Numbered from the stretch's first letter, positions 17,239 through 27,320 are shown. The stretch is DNA of 64,000 nucleotides from CAZBMJ01 sp964493205 (GCA_964493205.1 CAZBMJ010000003.1:35227-99226), one strand, 5' to 3'. The notes: generated by a model not told the origin, from the sequence alone. Translations and numbers: made by a program.

Positions 17239-18540
17239 TTATGGCCAAATGCCTCTTTTTGAATAAACCTCTTGCAGCCGTTCTAGGGCGATCACATAAG
17301 AAGCAGTGCGCATATTGATACCCATATTAATGGCTTTTTGTGAAACTAACTGGTAAGTATTAAGCATGCGTTTTTCTAAACGAGCTCTTACTTCAAAGAT
17401 ATCCCAGTATTCACAACGTTTATTTTGCAACCATTCAAAATAACTTACAACTACGCCTCCTGAGTTAGCGAGTATATCAGGTATTACGGCAATACCTTTT
17501 TTTTCTAAAATAGACTCGCCCTCTAAATCTGTAGGACCGTTGGCAGCTTCAATTACTACTTTGGTGTCCATCATATTAGCTTCAGTTTTTTTGATTTGTA
17601 ACTCGGTGGCTGCAGGAACAAAAATATCACAAGGAGTAGAAAAAAATTCATCTCTGCTAATAGCCTTTCCACCAGGGTAGCCTTTTAGGCTCTTATTAGC
17701 TTTGCAATATTCATTAAGTTTATAGGCATTAAAACCTTCTGGATGAACAAAATAGCCTGTGTGGTCGCCAACAGCAATAAGACTTACGCCCATACGAGAT
17801 AAGATCATAGCTGTATAAGAGCCAACATTACCAAATCCTTGAATAGCTAGTGTTGCACCTGCAAGATTGAAATTATTTTCCTTAGCCCACTGGGTTATGC
17901 AATGAACCACACCTCGACCAGTGGCTTCTTCTCTGCCAGGGGTGCCTCCACAAATAATAGATTTGCCGGTCACTACTCCTTTTACGGCTTGTTTGTTAGA
18001 GGCTGATACAGTATTGCAGTAGGTATCCATCATCCAATCCATGGTTTGAGCATTGGTGCCCATATCTGGAGCGGGTATATCAAGGTCTGGTCCAATATTT
18101 GAGCCAAGGGCGTGAGTAAATCGCCTGGTTATATGTTCTAAATCTTCAATACTATATTGATTTGGGTCGAATTTAATACCACCTTTAGCTCCACCAAAAG
18201 GCAAGTTTTGTAGAGCACACTTCCAGGTCATCCATGCTGATAAGGCTTTGCATTCATCTAAATAAACATCTTGATGATAACGAAAACCACCTTTAAATGG
18301 CCCTAAGATATTGTTATGTTGTACTCTATACCCTTTAAACAATTCCACTGCTCCAGAGCTTAGTTTTACTGGAAAATTTATTATAAGCTCATTTTTTGGT
18401 TGCATTAAAATTGTTTTAAATGATTCTGGCATTTGCATAATATTTAAAGCATTTTGCAGTTGTTCTTTAGCTAAGACAAATAAATTGTCAGGCTGTTTTT
18501 GAATACTATTTTGTGCCGCTATTTCACTTTCAGTCATCAT
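17239..18540 (-). CDS. gdhA: Glutamate dehydrogenase (Glu/Leu/Phe/Val dehydrogenase family)
   Basis: Interconverts glutamate and 2-oxoglutarate with NAD(P)H. 433 aa. Seen: substrate-binding FKGGFRYHQDV and WKCALQNLPFGGAKGGI with the catalytic lysines, PAPDMGTNAQTMDWMMDTY, the Rossmann motif GFGNVGS, and AANGPTDLEGE. The family members closest in memory are hexameric GDHs of about 420-430 aa. In a cell that imports host amino acids it is likely catabolic, feeding carbon to central metabolism. Coenzyme preference cannot be settled by eye. Confidence 0.93.
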   Translation of the reverse strand: MMTESEIAAQNSIQKQPDNLFVLAKEQLQNALNIMQMPESFKTILMQPKNELIINFPVKLSSGAVELFKGYRVQHNNILGPFKGGFRYHQDVYLDECKALSAWMTWKCALQNLPFGGAKGGIKFDPNQYSIEDLEHITRRFTHALGSNIGPDLDIPAPDMGTNAQTMDWMMDTYCNTVSASNKQAVKGVVTGKSIICGGTPGREEATGRGVVHCITQWAKENNFNLAGATLAIQGFGNVGSYTAMILSRMGVSLIAVGDHTGYFVHPEGFNAYKLNEYCKANKSLKGYPGGKAISRDEFFSTPCDIFVPAATELQIKKTEANMMDTKVVIEAANGPTDLEGESILEKKGIAVIPDILANSGGVVVSYFEWLQNKRCEYWDIFEVRARLEKRMLNTYQLVSQKAINMGINMRTASYVIALERLQEVYSKRGIWP

Positions 18541-18556
18541 CTTTTTTTAGTCCTTT

Positions 18557-21500
18557 TTATTGATAATCGTTGAGTTCACCAATATTAAAAAAATCATTTA
18601 CTCTAACTATTTGTTCTCTTTTTTGGTCATGTTCATCTGATACAATATCATTTGTTAAATGATCAAATGATCGATATCTTCTTGTTTTTGACTCTATATT
18701 CTTATTTATTGCTGAGCTCTTAGTCCTTTTTAATACAGGCTTTTCATTTTCTTGAACATTTCTAAAAGCACCTTCTATTCTGAAATCATCTCGTTTTACT
18801 CTTCTAAAACGATTAAATAAAAAATATTTATGCATAAATTTTTCTCGTATCTCTGTGCGTTCATTTTCACTGAGTTTACTAATATCTATTAATTTTTCTA
18901 AATCATGCTTAGTTTTTTTTAAATCTTTTAAATATTTTTTTATATATTCTGGGTTCATCTCTTGCATAACAACATCATTTTCAAGAGCAGTAATACGTTT
19001 ATTGATTTTATCGCTTAGTTCCCAAACTGTGTGGAATCTTTTTATTAAATCTTTTTTTCTACTTTCTACAGAAATAGTTCCATGAAACTTTTCTTTTATT
19101 AAAGCAGCACGTTCTAATATTCTTAAATCTTTTTGTTTTGCCATTTTTAAAATAGCTAGGCGATCCCTTTTTGAAAATCCTTGAGCCTTGTAATCTATCA
19201 TGGCTAATAAAGCCTTATGAGTAGAAACTAATGCTTCTTGAAGTAGAGTTTTGTTTTGTCTGGCGCCAATAGCGATAATTTTTTTAATTTTTTCTTCACC
19301 ATAAATATTACTAATAGTACTATTTTTATCGATAAAATATTTATCATCGTGAAGAAGTCTTAAGTGATTGTCAATATTTCTTAAGTGTATTCTTAATTGT
19401 CTATAAAAATTTATGATAGTTTTTTCATTTTCTTTATGTTTAGAAGCAGTGAAAGAAACTATTCTATAGTCATCATCTTCATCATTTTCGTTAGGATTAC
19501 TAAATTGTATAATAAAACTTTTTGCATCAAGTACGGCATTCATGTAGCCGCTTTGGCTATTTATAAATAGCTTTTCTACATCTGAACCAAGTAATGCATG
19601 AATCGCTGCAAAACCTTTCATGCCATAACCTTCTATAAAAGTTTTTAATATTAATCCTTGTTCATCAGCATGTTTATTATGCATATTATCAATTAAATTT
19701 TTAATATTTTCTTCGTTTATTTTACTTATGGCACTTGCTTTAGAAATACTAGTTAAACAACTTAAATTACTTAGTGCCCGCAGATCACCTTTATTAAACT
19801 CTCTTTTTATGCTTATACTTCTTGGCTCTTTAGAGTTTTTAATTTCAAAATCATCAATAAAGCTATTAAATAATTTATTTATTTTATAAACCATTTTATT
19901 TTCTTCGTTTCCAGTAATAACAGTGTCACTAAATTGAGCATCTACTATTAAACTATCAAAATCCCATTGATTGATACCGTCATAATTTTTATTTTGTTTA
20001 ATAGTATGGATTCTTTTATGTGTAACGAAAATTTCTTTACTATATCTTCCACTAAATCCTTGGCTTATAGCATCTCTGGTTGCATAGGTTTTTTTATCCA
20101 CTGCGACTATGCCGTTAGTTGCTATACTATTTGAAGTGGCTATCATGTATTCTTTGTCATACCCAGTAAAATCTAATCTTAACTTTGGATCGTTATGATG
20201 AATTTTTCTATCAACAAATGAAACTATATTTAGCGCCGCTGGTATAATAGGAGCTAATGCACCTAAAAAGAATTTTTTAGTTTCTAAGTTAATTTGTTCT
20301 AAATATATCCTGGTAATTCCAGTTTCCCGTAGATCATTATTATGAGCTCTAAATTTGCTTAATAAATATTCGGCACCTCTATCTTTGCTGTAAATATCGG
20401 TAATATCTTTATAAAAAGGTAGTTGTCCGTTATTAACTAAATTATAATACGCCATTTTTCCATTTTCTTTATTGAAATCAAACATAAATACTTGTTTTTT
20501 AGCAAATGCTACTCTTGATATTTGTCCTGCGGCAAAAATATTGAGCATGCTTTCGAATAAACTTAACTCAATGACCCTAATAGGTTCTATACTGACTTCA
20601 AATTTATTATTGGGATGTCTTCTTAAACCAAGTTCAAATTCGGCAATTAACTCAATATTGCTGCCAACTCTAAAAGCACTAATAGGCACATAGCCCTCTA
20701 ATCCTACTACAAAAGAGCCAATTAAAGAGCCAGAGTTTACTTCTACAAGTTCATCACCTTCTTTTAATTTCATAGGGTCATGAAAACTTGGAATGGTGCT
20801 AGCTTTGATTTTTTTTCCTAGAATATACAAAATTCCAGGAACATCTGCCTCATCAAGCATCTCTTGTGCTTCTTTAATCTTTACATGAGTGCGATAAACT
20901 TTTTTATGATTATGATTAAGGCCAGCTCTAAAAGCCACAGATATGGGTATATTTTGAGGGGTTCCATTAACTGAAAGCCCAGCTTTTGCTGATATACCAG
21001 ATAAATCATCAATTTCTATTTTATGCTTACCTCTAATACTGGGTATTTTGCCATCAATAGGATGCCTTCCTAAATAGCGAACTTCATGAGTTCTGCTTAG
21101 AGAAACAGCTCCACTTATTCCTACTCCCACACCGTTAGCCATCATGGTTTGTAAATTTAAACCAATTCCTATTTGGTCTCTCCACCCATAAACCATTCCT
21201 CCCACGCTAATAAAAGTAGGCACTCCTTGTGACCAAAAAGAACCTTGAGCTAAATTATAGGTAAAATTTCCTCCAACTCCTAAATATCCGTTTGTGTAGC
21301 TTACCCACCATGACGGGCCATAGCCATTAGCAAAGTTTATAGCGCCAGAATAAGTAAGGCCTAATGGATTAATAAATAGATTATTGCTCATGGAAGCATT
21401 AGCGTCACTAAAATAATAATTACTCACAAGCATGCCTGAAAGGCTTCTAGGAGTTGCTATAGCATCAAAATTATTAATAGGATTTACTACTGACATGCTT

Positions 21501-22339
21501 CCCCCAGCCATGGGGGCAAATCCGGTTGCGGAACCAATTAAACTAAATATTAAAAAATGTCTTCTAATTTGATTAATAACAGTGCTGTCATTGAGTAGCT
21601 CTGATATGAGCTCTTCATGGGATAATCTTCTTAGTAAAGGAAGATAATTATCTTCTGATATTTCATTATGTATAGAGTGGTTATCGCTCTCACTATCACT
21701 ATCGCTATCACTAGTATGACTTGAATTAAGTAAGCCATTGTTTAAAGCATTTTCTATTAATATATTTATTTTGTCATCTGACTCAATTAAATTGCCGTAA
21801 CTATCACCACATTTTAATTCTATTAATATAAATTTACTTGTTAAGCTAATGCCATTTTCAAATAATTTGATGAGTTCTAGATGATCCATTGATTTGTATT
21901 TTTGCATTAAATCTAATCTTGTTTGTTGAGAAATCGCTTTATTATTTGCTAAAATTCTTAAAAATTCATATAAAGAAATTTGTTCATAATTATTAATAAT
22001 ATTTAATGCATTTTGTGATATATTTTTTTGTTCTTTCTGAATTATTTCTATTATTTCTTGTTTATTTGTAGTGCCATTTAAAAAACTTTTTAAATCAGTT
22101 TCATATATAACTTTAGGATTTGGTAAACTTACTCTTATTTTTGCCTTAGCAAATAACTTATCTAAGTCTTCAAACATTTTATTTATAGCTTTAGTATGAT
22201 GACTATTCGTTTTATGATGTTTTTTATGTGTATGGTGAGAATGCTTTTTTTTTGAAATAAGATAATTGCTAAAAAAAACTATATTTATCAGAGTCACCAC
22301 AAAGCTCACACGAATAAATCTATTAGTATTGAGTGGCAT
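18557..22339 (-). CDS. Giant exported protein of unknown function (1260 aa)
   Basis: Not recognised. A hydrophobic N-terminal segment (VSFVVTLINIVFFSNYLI) is followed by a His/Lys-rich stretch (KKKHSHHTHKKHHKTNSHHT) at about residues 30-50. Residues 60-200 are helical; an SD-rich acidic linker (SDSDSDSESDNHS) is near 210. Residues 265-450 are rich in Gly, Ser, Asn and Tyr with alternating patterns (GYLGVGGNFTYNLAQGSF), suggesting beta structure, possibly outer-membrane. The last 350 residues are charged and helical, with likely coiled coil. AAGGATTATC precedes the start. It could be a surface protein or a secreted effector. Confidence 0.7.
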   Translation of the reverse strand: MPLNTNRFIRVSFVVTLINIVFFSNYLISKKKHSHHTHKKHHKTNSHHTKAINKMFEDLDKLFAKAKIRVSLPNPKVIYETDLKSFLNGTTNKQEIIEIIQKEQKNISQNALNIINNYEQISLYEFLRILANNKAISQQTRLDLMQKYKSMDHLELIKLFENGISLTSKFILIELKCGDSYGNLIESDDKINILIENALNNGLLNSSHTSDSDSDSESDNHSIHNEISEDNYLPLLRRLSHEELISELLNDSTVINQIRRHFLIFSLIGSATGFAPMAGGSMSVVNPINNFDAIATPRSLSGMLVSNYYFSDANASMSNNLFINPLGLTYSGAINFANGYGPSWWVSYTNGYLGVGGNFTYNLAQGSFWSQGVPTFISVGGMVYGWRDQIGIGLNLQTMMANGVGVGISGAVSLSRTHEVRYLGRHPIDGKIPSIRGKHKIEIDDLSGISAKAGLSVNGTPQNIPISVAFRAGLNHNHKKVYRTHVKIKEAQEMLDEADVPGILYILGKKIKASTIPSFHDPMKLKEGDELVEVNSGSLIGSFVVGLEGYVPISAFRVGSNIELIAEFELGLRRHPNNKFEVSIEPIRVIELSLFESMLNIFAAGQISRVAFAKKQVFMFDFNKENGKMAYYNLVNNGQLPFYKDITDIYSKDRGAEYLLSKFRAHNNDLRETGITRIYLEQINLETKKFFLGALAPIIPAALNIVSFVDRKIHHNDPKLRLDFTGYDKEYMIATSNSIATNGIVAVDKKTYATRDAISQGFSGRYSKEIFVTHKRIHTIKQNKNYDGINQWDFDSLIVDAQFSDTVITGNEENKMVYKINKLFNSFIDDFEIKNSKEPRSISIKREFNKGDLRALSNLSCLTSISKASAISKINEENIKNLIDNMHNKHADEQGLILKTFIEGYGMKGFAAIHALLGSDVEKLFINSQSGYMNAVLDAKSFIIQFSNPNENDEDDDYRIVSFTASKHKENEKTIINFYRQLRIHLRNIDNHLRLLHDDKYFIDKNSTISNIYGEEKIKKIIAIGARQNKTLLQEALVSTHKALLAMIDYKAQGFSKRDRLAILKMAKQKDLRILERAALIKEKFHGTISVESRKKDLIKRFHTVWELSDKINKRITALENDVVMQEMNPEYIKKYLKDLKKTKHDLEKLIDISKLSENERTEIREKFMHKYFLFNRFRRVKRDDFRIEGAFRNVQENEKPVLKRTKSSAINKNIESKTRRYRSFDHLTNDIVSDEHDQKREQIVRVNDFFNIGELNDYQ

Positions 22340-22438
22340 TGATAATCCTTGAAAAAAAATCTAAAGTTTAGTAGTTATTTTGATATATTTAGATTTTGGA
22401 TATTTTTGAGATATTTTTTAAATAATTGGGGTTGTTTG

Positions 22439-24244
22439 GTGGCAAAAAAATTGGATGCACAAGATGCAAATAGTATGGCAAAAAATATTAAAGAAATTTC
22501 TGTTTCTGAATTTTTTAGTAAAAATCGCCATTTGCTAGGGTTTGATAATTCTTTAAAGTCCTTGCTTACTACCGTTAGAGAAGCAGTGGATAACTCTCTT
22601 GATGCCTGTGAAGAAGCCCATATTTTGCCTGAAATAATTATTAGTATTGAAGAAACGGGTGAAAATCGGTTTTTAGTGAGTATTGAAGATAATGGTCCAG
22701 GTATTTTGAAAAGCCATTTACCTAATATTTTTGCCAAGCTTTTATATGGTTCAAAATTTCATAGATTAAAACAAAGCCGAGGTCAGCAAGGTATTGGTAT
22801 TTCTGCTGCTGTTATGTATGGACAAATGACTACAGGTAAAGCTTCTGAAGTCATCAGTAAAACTGCTAAAAATAAAGAGGCTCATGTTTTAAGTTTACAA
22901 ATAGATACCAAGAAAAATGCCCCAAAAGTATTAAAAGACCATGTGATAAAAGATGAATATTGGCTAGAAAAAAAATCTGGAACAAAAATTAGCATAGAAC
23001 TTGAAGGTGCATATAAAGAAGGTAAGCATAGTGTTTTATCCTATATTAACCAAACAGCTCTGGCTAATCCTCATTCAAGCATTACTTTTTTTGATCCTAA
23101 GGGAAAAAAACATTATTTCCCACGCTTGCTAGATCAGTTGCCTATAGATGCCAAAGAGATTAAGCCCCATCCTTTGGGGATTGAACTTGGTACCTTAATT
23201 CAGCTTGTTTCAGAAGCTAAAAAAAAGAATATAAAAGAATTTTTAACTCAAGAATTTTGTAGAGTTACTGACGATATTGCTGTATCAATTTGTGGGGCTG
23301 CTGGGTTGAAACCAACTCTTGCTACTGATAAAATCTCTCGAACACAGATAGAAGCTATTTTTGCAGCTATTCAAAATGCTAAGCTAATGGCCCCTCCTAC
23401 CAACTGTTTAAGTCCTCTTAATGAAGCGGCTATTATTAAATCTTTATATTGGTTTTTTGTGGAATCAAAAAATTTATCCAAAAAAGATAGTATAGACGTA
23501 CAAGAAAAACCTAAAAGTAAATCTAAGAAAACTGCTCAAGCTGAATTTGAATTTAAGAATGAAGAAGCTAGCGCTGCTGATACTATTTCTGTTGAGGAAA
23601 AACTTGAGGAAATAGTTAAAGAAGAAAAAACAGTTTTGAGTGAAGAAGATGGTTATTTTGTAACAGCTGTAACCAGACCTCCTGCGGTTTATCGAGGTAA
23701 TCCATTTCAAATTGAAGTGGGAATTTTTTACGGCAGGTCTCTTCCTGCTGATGAACTTGTACAAGTATATCGTTATGCCAATAGAGTGCCTTTGCAGTAT
23801 CAAGCAGCTGCTTGCGCCATGACCAAAGCGGTGATTTCAACACCTTGGAAAAGCTATGGCTTAAGTCAATCAAGAGGAGCGCTGCCCTTAGGGCCACTGG
23901 TTATTATGATTGGTATTAGTTCTGTTTGGGTTCCTTATACTTCAGAATCTAAAGAAGCTTTGGCTCATTATCCAGAAATTGTGAAAGAGCTAAGATTAGC
24001 ATTAATGGAAGCTGCCAGAAGACTGCAAAAATTTTTAAACAAACGACGCAAACAAGCAGATGAAGATAAAAAGCGTTCATTTATTGAAAAATATCTTGAT
24101 CCTATTAGTGAAGCATTAACTGATATTTTAGGGGCAAAAAATATTGATCAAAGTAGTATTGAAAATAATTTAAGGGCTATACTAGAAAAAGTGCGTGCTA
24201 ATAAACAAGTTAAAATGAATAAGCGTGAGATATTAAATGACTAA
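22439..24244 (+). CDS. top6B: DNA topoisomerase VI subunit B
   Basis: GHKL ATPase subunit of type IIB topoisomerase, the archaeal-type enzyme that passes one DNA duplex through another. Seen: KEISVSEFFSKNRHLLGFDN, N-box REAVDNSLDACEEA, ATP-lid motifs EDNGPGI and SRGQQGIGIS, and a transducer domain with RGNPFQIEVGIFYG. An acidic, low-complexity insert lies near residues 350-390. Start is uncertain: GTG at 22439 has GGGG upstream; ATG at 22475 fits homologue N-termini better; a TTG at 22349 is possible. Overlaps subunit A by 8 bases. Confidence 0.93.
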   Translation: MAKKLDAQDANSMAKNIKEISVSEFFSKNRHLLGFDNSLKSLLTTVREAVDNSLDACEEAHILPEIIISIEETGENRFLVSIEDNGPGILKSHLPNIFAKLLYGSKFHRLKQSRGQQGIGISAAVMYGQMTTGKASEVISKTAKNKEAHVLSLQIDTKKNAPKVLKDHVIKDEYWLEKKSGTKISIELEGAYKEGKHSVLSYINQTALANPHSSITFFDPKGKKHYFPRLLDQLPIDAKEIKPHPLGIELGTLIQLVSEAKKKNIKEFLTQEFCRVTDDIAVSICGAAGLKPTLATDKISRTQIEAIFAAIQNAKLMAPPTNCLSPLNEAAIIKSLYWFFVESKNLSKKDSIDVQEKPKSKSKKTAQAEFEFKNEEASAADTISVEEKLEEIVKEEKTVLSEEDGYFVTAVTRPPAVYRGNPFQIEVGIFYGRSLPADELVQVYRYANRVPLQYQAAACAMTKAVISTPWKSYGLSQSRGALPLGPLVIMIGISSVWVPYTSESKEALAHYPEIVKELRLALMEAARRLQKFLNKRRKQADEDKKRSFIEKYLDPISEALTDILGAKNIDQSSIENNLRAILEKVRANKQVKMNKREILND

Positions 24245-25349
24245 AAAAAACGATAAAACTACCATAGATTCTATAAAAGATGTTGCCCAAACTATTTACA
24301 CATCCATATCAAAGCAAAAAGCGCCAGATATGAAACTACCTATTCGAAGCTTAAGCAATGTAAAATATAGCGGTAAAGATAGTTATTTTGAAATAGGTAA
24401 AGCCGTAAAAAAACGTACTTTAAGCGTAAATACTGTTAAGGCTTTTGCTCAAACTTTAAAAATGATGAGTTTAAGTAAAAACTTGGTGGAAGCAGATGAT
24501 TTTGCTACTAAACGGGACGCTTATTATCAATCTAAAAATTGGGGAGATGCAAGATTTTTAGAGCAAACAGAATCAGATACGGTGATGGATGATATTGAGG
24601 CTATGTTTTCGGTGCAAGGTATTTCACGTGAAGAGCTGCGCTTTGTGCCAGATCAGCATGGTGGCTCTGTTGCTGGTGAATTAATAGTTATTGACCATAA
24701 TCCTCAAACTCGTGAAAAAATTGAAATAGATTGTACAAGGTTTGGTTCTGGTGCTTATGCTGTACCATCTTTTGTGGAGCATTTAGATTTTAAAACCAGC
24801 GCCAAATTTATTTTATGTATAGAAACCCAAGGTATGTTTCAGCGTTTACAAAGCCATACCTATTGGAAAACTGCCAAGTGTATTTTAATTAGTATGGGTG
24901 GTGTCCCAACTCGTGCTTGTAGGCGTTTTGTTCGTAGATTATCTGATAAAGCTAAGATTCCTGTTTATGCTTTTACCGATTGCGACCCTTATGGAATTGG
25001 TAATATTTATCGTACTCTAAAAGTAGGCTCAGGTAATGCTGCCCATATTAACCGCTTTTTTTGTGTGCCTACAGCTAAATTTTTAGGTCTTACACCTGAC
25101 GATATTGAATATTATGATTTAAAAAGAGCTACGCACCCCTTGGGTGAGCAAGATAAAAAAAGAGCGAATGATGCTCTTAAAAACGACCCATTTTTTCAAG
25201 CGTACCCTCAATGGCAAAAAGCCTTAAAAAAAATGCTTACTATGCAAGTAAGAGCAGAGCAGCAAGCCCTAAGCTTACATGGTTTAAATTTCGTTATTGA
25301 AGAATATTTACCTAATAAGCTTAAAGAAATTAGCAAATTCTTGCCTTAG
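24237..25349 (+). CDS. top6A: DNA topoisomerase VI subunit A (Spo11-like)
   Basis: DNA-cleaving subunit, homologous to the meiotic nuclease Spo11. 370 aa. Seen: a CAP-like winged helix with KRDAYYQSKNWG, where Y97 (second of the pair) aligns with the catalytic tyrosine, then a Toprim domain with E196 in LCIETQGMF and the metal pair D248/D250 in FTDCDPYGIGN. All catalytic residues are present, so the enzyme should be active with subunit B. Its last nine codons are duplicated 609 bases downstream around an inserted gene. Confidence 0.94.
   Translation: MTKKNDKTTIDSIKDVAQTIYTSISKQKAPDMKLPIRSLSNVKYSGKDSYFEIGKAVKKRTLSVNTVKAFAQTLKMMSLSKNLVEADDFATKRDAYYQSKNWGDARFLEQTESDTVMDDIEAMFSVQGISREELRFVPDQHGGSVAGELIVIDHNPQTREKIEIDCTRFGSGAYAVPSFVEHLDFKTSAKFILCIETQGMFQRLQSHTYWKTAKCILISMGGVPTRACRRFVRRLSDKAKIPVYAFTDCDPYGIGNIYRTLKVGSGNAAHINRFFCVPTAKFLGLTPDDIEYYDLKRATHPLGEQDKKRANDALKNDPFFQAYPQWQKALKKMLTMQVRAEQQALSLHGLNFVIEEYLPNKLKEISKFLP
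25323..25348 (+). repeat. Direct repeat B, copy 1 (3' end of top6A)
   Basis: 26 bases covering the last codons of top6A and its stop, identical to 25932-25957. The two copies bracket the 136-aa exported gene. Confidence 0.85.
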
Positions 25350-25411
25350 TATTTAAGTAAAAGTATAGTTCTTTCAAAATATGCGATATTTAGCTTCGCT
25401 TCGTCCCAAAA

Positions 25412-25822
25412 TTACAATCTGGGGCACGGTTCACTTTCTAGTGATTGTAAATATTTTTCATATTCTTTAATGGTTTCTGTTAAGACTCTCTGTCTAACTT
25501 TTATAATTGATAGGACTTGATTCAGAAGATCTGGAGTTACTTTACTATCAAATTTAAAATGATAGTGGACATCGTCTAAATGCAAGTGATCAATTTTACT
25601 GTGTTTCCCGTCTCTATTTTTTATAAACTTGACAAAATTAGGAAGTTTTTTTATTTCATCTGCAATTTGTTTGCAATCATTTATACTAATAATATTTCCT
25701 TCAACTTTTATGATGTTAGTTTTTTGGCAATATATAATAGATGCACAAAAGGGGTTAGCAAGACTTTCCAAAGCTAGTATAAAAGAACACAAAAACAAAA
25801 AAAATTTGAAAAAATAGGCCAT
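25412..25822 (-). CDS. Small exported protein (136 aa), cargo of an inserted unit
   Basis: No recognised family. Signal peptide MAYFFKFFLFLCSFILALES, cleavage probably after ESLA-N. The mature protein has three or four cysteines (FCASIIYCQK, INDCKQ, EPCPRL), a histidine-rich motif KIDHLHLDDVHYHF near residue 80, and a helical C-terminus. The histidines and aspartates could bind metal, which is inference. It is transcribed opposite to top6A. It lies between two copies of the 3' end of top6A, so it is probably acquired. Confidence 0.65.
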   Translation of the reverse strand: MAYFFKFFLFLCSFILALESLANPFCASIIYCQKTNIIKVEGNIISINDCKQIADEIKKLPNFVKFIKNRDGKHSKIDHLHLDDVHYHFKFDSKVTPDLLNQVLSIIKVRQRVLTETIKEYEKYLQSLESEPCPRL

Positions 25823-25931
25823 GTTTATTCCAATATTTATGGGTTTTTAATTGGTCAACAGTATAAATATTGAATTATTCCTAAGCACTCTTATTAATAA
25901 CACTATTAAGAACACGTTTGGAGAGAAAATC

Positions 25932-25957
25932 AAAGAAATTAGCAAATTCTTGCCTTA
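25932..25957 (+). repeat. Direct repeat B, copy 2 (displaced 3' end of top6A)
   Basis: Exact copy of 25323-25348. On the minus strand it encodes the last residues (KARIC and stop) of the APC transporter, which shows that top6A and that transporter once overlapped here before the insert separated them. Confidence 0.85.
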
Positions 25958-27255
25958 ATAGTTTTTGGAACTTTGTTTAAAAAAAAATATACAGGAAGTC
26001 CGCTTAGACAAAACAAACTTGCTAAAATTATGGTGGTTATGGAAGTTTCCCATAAAACCCACAGGCAAAATAAGCTGCCTAGAATACCTGCTAGTAAATA
26101 GGGTAGTTGGCGTGGATTTTTTTCTCTAAAATAAATTTTAAAAAAAGCTGCCAAAGAAGCGAGATACACAAATAAAAATGCAGTTACTGAAAAATCAATA
26201 ATCATGTTTATTTGAGCAGTTAAACTTTCATTCATGGTAAGCAATAATATTGGTACAATGCCTATACAGCTAGTCATTAGGCCCCAAAAAGGAGCTCCAT
26301 TTTTATTTTTTTTATTAAAAAATGCTGGCAGTAAACCATCTTGCGCAAGACCTAGGGCTGCTTGACCAGAAGATAGTGTCCAGGCATTAGCTGTACCTAT
26401 ACAGGTTATAGCTGCAATAAGTGATATAAGTAAATGCCAATTTCCACCAAAAATTAGTTGGGCAGCATCCACATAAGGAGCTCTTGATTGGCTTAATAGC
26501 GCCCCTGGCATTAATCCCATAATGCTAAAACTGTTAATAATATATAAAAAAGCTACACACATAGTGCCGCTTACTAGTGCTAAAGGAATAGTTTTAGAAG
26601 GATTTTTTACTGAACCAGCAGTGGTAGTTACGGTTTCTACACCAATAAATCCCCAAAGTGTTAAAAGGGCAGTTGAACCTAGGATATCTGATAATTTTCC
26701 TGTTTGCGCATTAGTAGTGTCAATCATAAAGTTATCTATATTAAAAAAAGATAATGCAAAAATAGGTATTACTATAAGCGGTATTATTTTTAATAAACTT
26801 AAGAAAAATTCAGCTTTTCCAGCAGCAGATACTCCTCTTAAGTTAAGAGCAGTTAGAGAAAATAATAAAAATAATTCTATTAATAATAAAACTTGAATAG
26901 GAGGATTATTTAGTAAAGGGCTTAAATAAGCAGCTGCAGCTATATAAAGTACGGGCGTGCTTACCCATGAAATAACCCAGTAGGTCCATCCTGTAAAAAA
27001 TCCTGCAGTTTGTCCAAAAGCTTCTTGCACATAAACATAAGGGCCACCAGTTTTTGGGAATTTAGCACAAAGCCAAGAAAATATTAATGCTAAGGAGATA
27101 GCGCCAGTAGCAGATATAACCCAACCAAACATGGCATAAATACCATAGGGAGCAAGTATCGCGGGTTGCATAAATACTGATGAACCTATTTGGCTTCCAG
27201 CGACTAATGCAAAAACTGACCAAAATCCAATTTTTGATGACATAAAACTTTCCAT
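25939..27255 (-). CDS. APC-superfamily amino acid/polyamine antiporter
   Basis: Twelve-helix amino acid exchanger, 438 aa, of the AdiC/CadB/PotE type. Seen: GSQIGSSVFMQPAILAPYG (the unwound TM1 G-S-G-like motif), the TM2-3 region FPKTGGPYVYVQEAFGQTAGFFTGWTYW in part, and the TM6 tryptophan motif LWGFIGVETVT. Such carriers swap an amino acid for its decarboxylation product or exchange host amino acids, consistent with a nutritionally dependent cell. A start at 27243 (MSSKIGF) is an alternative, four residues shorter. The C-terminus lies inside repeat B. Confidence 0.88.
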   Translation of the reverse strand: MESFMSSKIGFWSVFALVAGSQIGSSVFMQPAILAPYGIYAMFGWVISATGAISLALIFSWLCAKFPKTGGPYVYVQEAFGQTAGFFTGWTYWVISWVSTPVLYIAAAAYLSPLLNNPPIQVLLLIELFLLFSLTALNLRGVSAAGKAEFFLSLLKIIPLIVIPIFALSFFNIDNFMIDTTNAQTGKLSDILGSTALLTLWGFIGVETVTTTAGSVKNPSKTIPLALVSGTMCVAFLYIINSFSIMGLMPGALLSQSRAPYVDAAQLIFGGNWHLLISLIAAITCIGTANAWTLSSGQAALGLAQDGLLPAFFNKKNKNGAPFWGLMTSCIGIVPILLLTMNESLTAQINMIIDFSVTAFLFVYLASLAAFFKIYFREKNPRQLPYLLAGILGSLFCLWVLWETSITTIILASLFCLSGLPVYFFLNKVPKTIKARIC

Positions 27256-27320
27256 TTTAAATTTTAGAATTTTACTTTATACATTTTTGATAGTTATTAA
27301 TAGTTGGATTTGGACAAATT

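Noticed and set aside
22349..22438. TTG-initiated extension of top6B
   Set aside because: The extra residues are hydrophobic and unlike homologue N-termini; they overlap the promoter region of the divergent 1260-aa gene.
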